A DNA stretch of 12,664 nucleotides from Frankiaceae bacterium (GTDB taxonomy: Bacteria > Actinomycetota > Actinomycetes > JADGOU01), in contig JADGOU010000054.1 of NCBI GenBank assembly GCA_017882835.1, forward strand, positions 1 through 12,664, written 5' to 3'. Under the pieces are notes generated by a model that was given only the letters and a program-made list of their open reading frames with translations, made no database searches and was not told the origin of the DNA. The position numbers were made by a program, and so were the translations under genes. Positions within the stretch are counted from its first letter, which is position 1. The number at the start of each line of letters is the position of its first letter. Below are positions 1 through 6,034 of this stretch, piece after piece.

Positions 1-1429
1 CCCCGCCCAGCAACGCCAGCGCGGCGGCGCGGGCCCCCGACGTCGCCCGACTGCCGACAACGCCCGGCCGCGACCCGCTCGGGCCGAGCACGCCCCGTCG
101 GAGCTCGAGCGCGCACTCGACGCCGCCCTGGCCCGCCCCGAACCCACGCCCCTTACCTTCGCCCAGCTGGGCCTGCCGGCGGCCATCGTCTCCGCGCTGG
201 CCCGGCGCGGAATCGACGCGCCGTTCGCCATTCAGGCCCGCACGCTTCCGGACGCCCTAGCCGGTCGCGACGTACTCGGCCGGGCCCAGACCGGCTCCGG
301 CAAGACCCTCGGCTTCGGCCTGCCGATGCTCGTCCGGCTGGCCAACTCCAAGCGCGGTTCCACCGCCCCGCGCGGGCTGGTACTGGTACCTACCAGGGAG
401 CTTGCCCAACAGGTGACCGACAGCCTGGCGCCGCTGGCTCAGGCGGTCGGCCTGAAGTTGACAGCGGTCTTCGGCGGGGCCCCGTACGGCCGGCAGATCG
501 ACGCACTGCACCGTGGCGTTGACGTCGTCATCGCCACTCCCGGCCGGCTGATCGACCTCATCGACAAGGGAGCTTGCACGCTGCACTCGGTCGATGTCGC
601 GGTCCTCGACGAGGCTGACCACATGGCCGATCTCGGCTTCCTGCCGGCGGTCACTCGACTGCTCGACGACATCGCCCCGGGTGGACAGCGCATGCTGTTC
701 TCGGCCACCCTCGACGGTGGGATCGAGCGAATCGTGCGCCGCTACCTCAGCGATCCGGCGGTTCACGCGGTCGCGTCCGCGGCGGCGGCGGTGGAGACGA
801 TGGACCACTGCGCGCTCATCGTCACCGCCTACGACAAAGTTGCGATCATGGCTGAAGTGGCCGCCCGACCGGGCCGCACGCTGGTCTTCGTCCGCACCAA
901 GCACGGCGCCGACCGGTTGGCCAAGCAGCTGGACCGGGCCGGGGTAGCGGCCGCCGCTATCCACGGCAACCTCAAGCAGAACGCCCGCACCCGGGCGCTC
1001 GCCGGCTTCGCCGCCGGCTTCCCGCGGGTGCTGGTGGCCACCGACGTTGCCGCGCGGGGCATCCACGTCGACGATGTCGACCTGGTCGTGCACTTCGACC
1101 CGGCAAACGAGGCGAAGGACTACGTGCACCGTTCCGGCCGCACGGCGCGGGCGGGGGCGACCGGCACCGTGCTCTCGCTCGTCCTCGCGGGTGAGGAGCG
1201 GGCGGTCGCGGCCATGCATCGCGACGCGCAGGTGCAGGCGACCACGACCCGGGTGGGTCCCGGGCACGCCGCCGTCCGCGAGCTGGCCGAGTCCGGCACC
1301 GTCCCGACGCCGCCGCGCCCCGCCCGGCCGGTGGCGACAGCGCGTCCTCGGCCCAGCGCCGACGCGTCCCGACCGCGGCCGCGGCGTGCCGGCCGCAGCA
1401 GCAGATCAGCTGCCGTCCGCGCCGCCTGA
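1..1429 (+). CDS. DEAD-box ATP-dependent RNA helicase (5'-truncated by window edge)
   Basis: This is an ATP-dependent RNA helicase of superfamily 2, DEAD-box type (RhlE/DeaD-like), expected to unwind RNA duplexes in the cytoplasm during ribosome assembly or RNA turnover. The frame is open from base 2, giving 475 visible residues, so the start lies outside the window; the ATG at 326 is internal. The core is complete. A Q motif (FAQLGLP..., with the Gln at 233-235) is followed by Walker A AQTGSGKT (284-307), PTRELAQQ, TPGRL, DEAD (608-619), SAT (701-709), motif IV LVFVRT, the ATDVAARG segment, and HRSGRTARAG (from 1127). The visible N-terminus (about the first 45 residues) and the C-terminus (about the last 50) are Arg/Pro/Ala-rich and low in complexity, typical of RNA-binding tails of actinobacterial DEAD-box proteins. 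No clear terminator follows the TGA. The family call is secure; the precise subfamily is not. Confidence 0.95.
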   Translation, partial: PAQQRQRGGAGPRRRPTADNARPRPARAEHAPSELERALDAALARPEPTPLTFAQLGLPAAIVSALARRGIDAPFAIQARTLPDALAGRDVLGRAQTGSGKTLGFGLPMLVRLANSKRGSTAPRGLVLVPTRELAQQVTDSLAPLAQAVGLKLTAVFGGAPYGRQIDALHRGVDVVIATPGRLIDLIDKGACTLHSVDVAVLDEADHMADLGFLPAVTRLLDDIAPGGQRMLFSATLDGGIERIVRRYLSDPAVHAVASAAAAVETMDHCALIVTAYDKVAIMAEVAARPGRTLVFVRTKHGADRLAKQLDRAGVAAAAIHGNLKQNARTRALAGFAAGFPRVLVATDVAARGIHVDDVDLVVHFDPANEAKDYVHRSGRTARAGATGTVLSLVLAGEERAVAAMHRDAQVQATTTRVGPGHAAVRELAESGTVPTPPRPARPVATARPRPSADASRPRPRRAGRSSRSAAVRAA

Positions 1430-1463
1430 CCCAGCCGCGTTGACCGCGTTCGAGGCTCGCGTC

Positions 1464-1545
1464 CGTCCGGGCTGACCTACCGCCCCGCCCCGCCCCGTCC
1501 CGGCTGACCTCGCCGCACGCCCCCATCCCGTGCGGGCTGACCTAC
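1464..1545 (+). repeat. Three 17-bp direct repeats at 32-33 bp period
   Basis: Near-identical copies begin at 1464 (CGTCCGGGCTGACCTAC), 1496 (CGTCCCGGCTGACCTCG) and 1529 (CGTGCGGGCTGACCTAC). They share the core GGCTGACCT. The 32 and 33 bp periods are close to three helical turns, so the copies face the same side of the helix. The first spacer is a CCCCGCC-type run. The array lies just past the helicase stop codon. It could be a regulator-binding array or a degenerate repeat family; no function can be assigned from sequence alone. Confidence 0.6.
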
Positions 1546-1552
1546 CTGCTCA

Positions 1553-1658
1553 GCTTCACCCACGCCGTTGTCGCGTTACGGGCTCCAACTGGGCTGAAAT
1601 GGTGCAACGGTGTGGGTGAAGAGGTGGCAAGTCCCCGCTTCACCCACGAGATTGTCCC
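1553..1658. repeat. Direct repeat GCTTCACCCACG...TTGTC with an intervening inverted copy (hairpin)
   Basis: GCTTCACCCACG followed three bases later by TTGTC occurs at 1553 and again at 1637, 84 bp apart (about 18 of 22 positions identical). An inverted copy of the core, GTGGGTGAAG, lies at 1612-1621. It can pair perfectly with CTTCACCCAC at 1638-1647, giving a 10-bp stem with a 16-nt loop. No T-tract follows, so it is not a classical intrinsic terminator, although it could end helicase transcription or serve as a protein-binding site. Confidence 0.5.
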
Positions 1659-1680
1659 AACTGCGCGGCAGAACCCGGTG

Positions 1681-1716
1681 GACTGAAGGCTGGACTGAAG
1701 GCTGGACTGAACGGCC
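1681..1716 (+). repeat. 12-bp tandem repeat GACTGAAGGCTG
   Basis: Two exact copies (1681-1692 and 1693-1704) are followed by a third, diverged one (GACTGAACGGCC, 1705-1716). The array is non-coding as far as can be seen. It looks like a slippage-type microrepeat and may vary in copy number between strains. Confidence 0.7.
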
Positions 1717-1992
1717 GGACCCCTGACCCTGTGGACGACGGTGCCGCCGCCAGTCTGAATCGAATCTCGCACCCTGGCCACATGAACGAACCAACCCCCG
1801 CCGAGGCGGCGGCCGGCGCTGCCTCCGGATCGCTCGGCCGGCTCGGTGAAGCCCGTGGGCTGTCCGCCCGTGCCAAGGCGGACGATGCCTGGGTGACGAC
1901 GGACTTGGGACTAGTCATTCCCCCCAAACGGGATGGCTCATGAGGGTGGTACGCCGGACGGCTGCGGTCGTCGAGACATAGCCGGACGGGCG

Positions 1993-1999
1993 AAGGAGG
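1993..1999 (+). promoter_or_regulatory. Shine-Dalgarno of the histidine kinase gene
   Basis: AAGGAGG sits 6 nt upstream of the ATG at 2006. This strong site decides the start and rules out the longer overlapping frame that opens at 1933. Confidence 0.85.
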
Positions 2000-2005
2000 A
2001 ACCCG

Positions 2006-4468
2006 ATGCGCGCACCGGGGCCTGCTCCGGAGCAGCCGACCGCGAGGTGGGCTGGCATAGCAGCCAGGCTCGGCCCTCGGCGAGGGCATGTGCCCTCGCC
2101 GGTGATCCGGCTTGTCCTCGTTGTCGACCTGCTGGCCGCCGTCCTGGCCACCGGCCTCGTCCTCGCTTTCGGCGCCGACCGCGCCGGGCCGTTGACCGTC
2201 CCCGGCGTACCGACAGACTTGCTGCTCCCGGCCATGGCGGCGCTGGTCTGCCTCGGGGAGCTCATCCACGTCCGACTGCGCCATGGGGACGCCGTCGAGG
2301 AACTCGCCCTGTCCGAAGCCGCCGTCGTTGGCACGGTCTTCGTGCTGGCGCCGACCCAGGCCCTGCTCGCCGCCTTTCTCGGCTGCACCCTCGCTTCGAC
2401 ACTGCGTCGGCGGGTGTGGATCAAGTCACTGTTCAACGTCGGCAACTACGTCATCGCATCGGCCGTGCTGATCGCCACGGTGCGCCTGGTCGCCGGGCCG
2501 GAGACGGGATTCGGCGTGCGCGGCGTCGTCGGACTCGCGCTGGGCACGCTGGCCTTCGCCGCCGTCAACCTGGTGGGCCTGAGCCGCGTGCTCGCGGTCG
2601 CTGGCGGGGTCGACCCGTGGCAGGTGGTGCGCGAGCAGCTCCGGCTGTCCGTGTTCATGGCGTTTGGAACCGCGGCGCTCGGCGCGACGACGCTGAATGT
2701 AGCCCTGACTGCGCCGACCTTGCTGCCGTTCGCGGCCTTGCCGGCGGTCGCTTTGGTCTACGCCTACCGCAAGGCGGCCCAGGAGTCGGACGAGCGCGAG
2801 CGCACCACGCATCTCATCGAGCTGTCCGCGGTGCTCGCCGGTCGCCTCGACGGTGCCCACGTGGTCACCGGCTTTCTGGCTGCCGCCCGGGAGGCATTCG
2901 GAGCAGACGTCGCCACCATCGTGCTGCTCGCCGGCACAGTGCTGCCCGTCGAGGACGGCCCGGTCACCGTGGAGCTGGACGGCAGCGGGGCACATTGGCG
3001 GATACCCGACGCGCGGGACCTGGCGTGGATCCACCGAGTCACATTTCCGCCTGGGGCCGAGTTGCTGGACGGCACGTTGGCGCCCGGGGCGGGGCGAGCC
3101 GGGCTGCTTGCTCCGCTGGAAGCCGAGGGCGCGCCGATGGGCGCAGTGGCCTTGGGCACCGCCAGCCGCACCGGGTTGCGCGCGCGCGACTTGAGCGTGT
3201 TCACTCCGCTGGCCAGCGCACTGGCCGCGGCCCTGCGCGGCGCCCAGTATCAGACCCGATTGCACGAGCAGACCAGCAAGCTAGCCGTGGTCGTCGAGCA
3301 GTCCAGCGACGGGATCCTGGTGCTCGATGGCAACGGCGTTGTCCAGCTGTGGAGTCCCGCCCTGACCGCGTTGGTCGGCGTGGACGAGGCCGCGGCGGTA
3401 GGTCGGCCGCTGTCGCGGCTGGTCACGGCGGTGGGCATCGACGGCGAGCCGGTCGACGCCTTCCAGGCAGCCCGCCAGCAGATGTCGGCCGTCTCAACCC
3501 GGGTGAACGTGGAGCTGCGAATCATCCGGCCCGACGGGGAACCGCGCTGGATCCGGGCCAACCACGCGGCGGTATTCGCTGGGGAGGCGCTGCTTCGCGA
3601 CGTCGTGATCGTGCACGACATGACGGCCCAACGGCAGGTGGAGCGGCTCAAGGCCGACTTCATCGCCACGGTCTCGCACGAGCTCCGGACGCCGATTACG
3701 CCGATCAAGGGTTACGCCGACCTGCTGCGGCGGCACGGGGAGACGATGTCGTCCGAGAAGCGGGCCGAGTGCGTGCGCGTCATCTCGGAGCGAGCCGACC
3801 ACCTGGCGCGCCTGGTCGATGACCTGCTGCTGGCATCCAAGATCACTCACTCCGGCGGCCCGCGGCACGACATCCACCTCCAGACCGGTGACCTCGCCGC
3901 GCTGACCCGGCGAGCCCTGGAAGAGTTTCCTGACGACGTCAGGCGGATCCGGATGCAAGGACCCGGCCGTCCAGTGCCGGTGGCCTGCGACCCGCTGCGG
4001 GTAATCCAGGTCGTGACCAACCTGGTCGACAACGCGCTCAAGTACTCCGAGCCCATGACCGCCGTCGAGGTCACGGTGGCGGTGGATTCGACTGGGGCTT
4101 CGATCACCGTCGCCGACAGTGGGCGCGGGATCCCAGCCGACCAGCTCGAGCGGGTTTTCGACCGGTTCCACCGGGTCGAGGACCCGATGCTGATGACAAC
4201 CGGAGGCACCGGTCTGGGCCTGTTCCTGGCCCGCGAGCTGGTCCATGGGATGGGTGGCGCGTTGGTCGCCACCTCGACGCTGGGTGTCGGGTCGGTGCTG
4301 CGCTTCACCCTGCCCACACTCCGACCCCTCGGTCCGCTGCCGGATATGACGGGGCAGCCCACCCGCGTTCCAGTTGCGCGGTCAGAGCCGACCGGCCCGG
4401 TAGGCTCGCGATCGGACCTGGCCACGACCGTGGCTGTCGGTCGTAAGCCAGCCGAAGGTGGGCAGTGA
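2006..4468 (+). CDS. Membrane-bound hybrid-input sensor histidine kinase (6TM-GAF-PAS-HisKA-HATPase)
   Basis: An 820-residue sensor kinase that should autophosphorylate on His and pass the phosphate to a response regulator not present in the window. Hydrophobic segments at about residues 33-56, 70-88, 103-129, 143-163, 173-200 and 212-253 suggest a six-helix integral-membrane sensor. A GAF-like region (about 265-415) and a PAS domain (about 424-540) follow. The HisKA dimerisation domain carries FIATVSHELRTP with phospho-acceptor H558. The ATPase domain shows the N box NLVDNALKY (N672/N676), G1 DSGRGIP (D704) and G2 TGGTGLGL (732-739). Nothing catalytic is missing. The ATG at 2006 is well supported by AAGGAGG at 1993-1999. 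The last ~50 residues are a Pro/Thr/Arg-rich tail. The stop is 1 nt from the next start, implying an operon with the DUF5679 and transporter genes. The ligand is unknown. Confidence 0.93.
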   Translation: MRAPGPAPEQPTARWAGIAARLGPRRGHVPSPVIRLVLVVDLLAAVLATGLVLAFGADRAGPLTVPGVPTDLLLPAMAALVCLGELIHVRLRHGDAVEELALSEAAVVGTVFVLAPTQALLAAFLGCTLASTLRRRVWIKSLFNVGNYVIASAVLIATVRLVAGPETGFGVRGVVGLALGTLAFAAVNLVGLSRVLAVAGGVDPWQVVREQLRLSVFMAFGTAALGATTLNVALTAPTLLPFAALPAVALVYAYRKAAQESDERERTTHLIELSAVLAGRLDGAHVVTGFLAAAREAFGADVATIVLLAGTVLPVEDGPVTVELDGSGAHWRIPDARDLAWIHRVTFPPGAELLDGTLAPGAGRAGLLAPLEAEGAPMGAVALGTASRTGLRARDLSVFTPLASALAAALRGAQYQTRLHEQTSKLAVVVEQSSDGILVLDGNGVVQLWSPALTALVGVDEAAAVGRPLSRLVTAVGIDGEPVDAFQAARQQMSAVSTRVNVELRIIRPDGEPRWIRANHAAVFAGEALLRDVVIVHDMTAQRQVERLKADFIATVSHELRTPITPIKGYADLLRRHGETMSSEKRAECVRVISERADHLARLVDDLLLASKITHSGGPRHDIHLQTGDLAALTRRALEEFPDDVRRIRMQGPGRPVPVACDPLRVIQVVTNLVDNALKYSEPMTAVEVTVAVDSTGASITVADSGRGIPADQLERVFDRFHRVEDPMLMTTGGTGLGLFLARELVHGMGGALVATSTLGVGSVLRFTLPTLRPLGPLPDMTGQPTRVPVARSEPTGPVGSRSDLATTVAVGRKPAEGGQ

Positions 4469-4469
4469 C

Positions 4470-4622
4470 GTGGCCGAGACATACAACGGCTATTGCGTGA
4501 AGTGCAAAGACAAGCGCGATTTCGAAGGCACGGTCAAGGTCAGCGAGTCCGGTCGGCGGATGGCTCAGGGCACCTGTCCGGTCTGCGGCACGAAGATGAA
4601 CCGCATTCTCGGCAAGGCCTGA
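4470..4622 (+). CDS. DUF5679 small zinc-ribbon protein (50 aa)
   Basis: A 50-residue protein starting MAETYNGYCVKCKDK and ending CPVCGTKMNRILGKA, which I recognise as the DUF5679 family, widespread in Actinobacteria and of unknown function. Two CxxC knuckles (C9/C12 and C36/C39) predict one bound zinc in a compact ribbon resembling those at the C-termini of topoisomerases and other nucleic-acid enzymes. The GTG at 4470 is chosen because it gives the family's usual N-terminus; an in-frame GTG at 4458 would add four residues and overlap the kinase gene. It begins 1 nt after the histidine kinase stop, with GAAGGT at 4454-4459 as a moderate ribosome binding site, so translation is probably coupled to the kinase. 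A role in nucleic-acid or protein binding is only an inference from the fold. Confidence 0.9.
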   Translation: MAETYNGYCVKCKDKRDFEGTVKVSESGRRMAQGTCPVCGTKMNRILGKA

Positions 4623-4690
4623 CCGCGGCCTACCCCGCCACCCCGGGACCGCCCGGGGACCCGGAACCCGTCACCCGGCTACCCCGGACC

Positions 4691-5869
4691 GTGGTCGTCC
4701 TGTCGTGGGTGTCGCTCTGCCAGGACGCGGCCGCGGAGATGCTTTATCCGATCTTGCCGCTGTTCCTGACCTCGGCACTAGGTGCGCCACCCGCTGTTGT
4801 CGGGCTGGTAGAAGGCGTCGCCGAGGCTACCGCGGCGGCCGGGAAGGCGATCAGCGGCCGGTTGGCCGATGTCCGTCAGCGGGTGCCGCTCGTGGCCTGG
4901 GGCTATGGCATCTCGGCCGTAGCCAAACCGATGATCGGGATGGCCACCGGGTGGCCGTTGGTGCTGGTGGCCCGGTTCCTCGACCGGGCGGGGAAGGGTT
5001 TGCGCACCAGCCCCCGGGACGCGCTGATCTCCGCAGCCACCGGACCCGCCTCCCGGGGGCGGGCGTTCGGCTTCCACCGGGCCATGGACACCGCCGGCGC
5101 AGTGATCGGCCCGCTGCTCGGTCTCGCCCTGTACGCCGCGCTGGGCCGCCGGTTGCGGCCGCTGTTCTTCATCGCGTTTCTGCCCGCCGTACTCAGCGTT
5201 GCTTTGATCAAGCTGGTCGACGAGCCGCCGCGAACGCCCGACAACCGGCCACCGGCGACCAAGGACCCGCTCCCGGCCGGCTACTGGCGAGTCGTTGGCT
5301 TCCTGACCCTGTTCGGACTGGCCAATTTCTCCGACGCCCTGGTGATCCTGCGGGTGCACGCACTCGGCCTGGGCGTCAGCGGCGTGCTGCTCGGCTATGT
5401 GCTCTACAACGTGAGCTACGCCGGCTTGAGCTATCCGGCGGGTGCGGTGTCTGACCGGGTGCCCCGGCACCTGGTGTTCGCCGGTGGAATGGGGGTCTTC
5501 GCCGCCGCCTACACCGGCCTGGGTGTCGTCACCACGCCCTCGTGGGTGTGGTTGCTGCTGCCCTTGTACGGCGGGTTTGCCGCCCTCACCGACGGCGTCG
5601 GCAAGGCCTGGGTGGCCGACCTGCTGCCGGAGCGCGCCGTCGGTCGGGGACTCGGGTACTACCAGGCGATCACCGGCGGCGCCGCCCTGCTCGCCGGCGG
5701 ATGGGCCGGGCTGGCGTGGGGCGGCAGCGGACGCGTGCCCATGGTGCTGTCCGGGGCGGTGGCCGCCGTCCTGGCAACGGCGCTGGTCTTGGGCGGCCGG
5801 ATGTTGAAGCCCTCGGAGCCGTCGGAGCCGTCGGAGCCGTCGGAGCCCTCGGAGCCCAACCCCGCATAG
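4691..5869 (+). CDS. MFS transporter with (Ser-Glu-Pro)5 C-terminal tail
   Basis: A major facilitator superfamily membrane transporter with roughly ten to twelve hydrophobic segments and a substrate that cannot be predicted. From the GTG at 4691 it has 392 residues. It opens with a first membrane helix ending EMLYPILPLFL, then SGRLADVRQR (residues 55-64, the motif-A loop) and RFLDRAGKGLRTSPRDALIS (95-114), a signature of a prokaryotic MFS subfamily. The start is uncertain. The frame stays open upstream to 4493 inside the DUF5679 gene, but no ATG, GTG or TTG lies between 4622 and 4691. Homology-like residues (RLPRT) just before 4691 hint that the real start could be the CTG at 4619, which overlaps the DUF5679 stop as CTGA. 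The C-terminus carries five SEP triplets encoded by a 9-bp repeat. It is probably the last gene of the kinase operon. Confidence 0.85.
   Translation: MVVLSWVSLCQDAAAEMLYPILPLFLTSALGAPPAVVGLVEGVAEATAAAGKAISGRLADVRQRVPLVAWGYGISAVAKPMIGMATGWPLVLVARFLDRAGKGLRTSPRDALISAATGPASRGRAFGFHRAMDTAGAVIGPLLGLALYAALGRRLRPLFFIAFLPAVLSVALIKLVDEPPRTPDNRPPATKDPLPAGYWRVVGFLTLFGLANFSDALVILRVHALGLGVSGVLLGYVLYNVSYAGLSYPAGAVSDRVPRHLVFAGGMGVFAAAYTGLGVVTTPSWVWLLLPLYGGFAALTDGVGKAWVADLLPERAVGRGLGYYQAITGGAALLAGGWAGLAWGGSGRVPMVLSGAVAAVLATALVLGGRMLKPSEPSEPSEPSEPSEPNPA
5813..5857 (+). repeat. Five 9-bp tandem repeats (TCGGAGCCS) encoding Ser-Glu-Pro
   Basis: Five consecutive units (three TCGGAGCCG, then two TCGGAGCCC) occupy the 3' end of the transporter gene and add SEP five times just before the stop. 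The period is a multiple of three, so copy-number changes would keep the frame and only vary the length of the acidic, proline-rich cytoplasmic tail. Confidence 0.9.
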
Positions 5870-5890
5870 CAGCTGCTCGGACCTCCAGCC

Positions 5891-5944
5891 GTCAGCCTGT
5901 GGACGTCGAGATCGGTCCGCGGACATCACTGTCGGCCTGTGGAC
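5891..5944 (+). repeat. GTCRGCCTGTGGACG direct repeat, intergenic
   Basis: Two near-identical 14-bp copies lie at 5891-5904 and 5931-5944, 40 bp apart, with a degenerate GTCCGCGGACATC between them. CCTGTGGACGAC of the second copy recurs exactly at 1728-1739. The core TGTGGAC resembles the reverse complement of the high-GC DnaA box (TTGTCCACA) in seven of nine positions. The resemblance is too weak to call a DnaA site. Confidence 0.45.
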
Positions 5945-5990
5945 GACCGGCGCCCCTGAGGCCGCCACCCTGCAACGCTGCCTCTACCTG

Positions 5991-6010
5991 GCTGACCCTC
6001 GCTGACCCTC
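5991..6010 (+). repeat. Exact 10-bp tandem duplication GCTGACCCTC
   Basis: Two adjacent identical copies end 7 bp before the Shine-Dalgarno of the ThiF-like gene. They lie in its presumed leader or promoter region and are non-coding. Confidence 0.7.
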
Positions 6011-6034
6011 GCGGCCGAAGGAGGCAGACTCAAC

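Larger units (their letters stand above)
1430..2005. other. 576-bp intergenic region rich in short repeats, no convincing gene
   Basis: No reading frame here has a plausible ribosome binding site or recognisable product. From left to right it holds three phased copies of a 17-bp GGCTGACCT-containing element (1464-1545), a 22-bp imperfect direct repeat with an inverted copy of its core between the two (1553-1658), a 12-bp tandem repeat (1681-1716), and a palindromic GACTAGTC site flanked by TTGGG and CCCAA (1905-1927). The histidine kinase Shine-Dalgarno sequence follows at 1993-1999. I could not identify a confident -35/-10 pair, although a promoter for the downstream operon most likely lies here. 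Confidence 0.6.

Noticed and set aside
257..1267. 336-codon minus-strand frame opposite the helicase
   Set aside because: It is the antisense of a gene with every DEAD-box motif, and its translation is Arg/Gly/His-rich and without recognisable domains, typical of shadow frames in GC-rich DNA.
1464..1716. CRISPR array
   Set aside because: The repeats are short, imperfect and of different families, spacers are about 15 bp, and no cas gene is present.
1731..1943. Possible 70-residue plus-strand protein (GTG 1731 or ATG 1782)
   Set aside because: Neither start has a ribosome binding site, the composition is Ala/Gly-rich, and no family features are visible. It overlaps the presumed kinase promoter region.
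1933..3822. 629-codon plus-strand frame overlapping the histidine kinase
   Set aside because: The kinase frame contains all catalytic motifs with a strong ribosome binding site; the alternative frame is an Arg-rich low-complexity shadow.
5891..5947. Cluster of DnaA boxes (a replication origin)
   Set aside because: The matches are only seven of nine, few in number, with no AT-rich unwinding region and no dnaA or dnaN neighbour.
4778..5968. 396-codon minus-strand frame opposite the transporter
   Set aside because: The translation is Gln/Gly/Arg-rich with no hydrophobic or domain structure, while the plus strand encodes a clear MFS protein.
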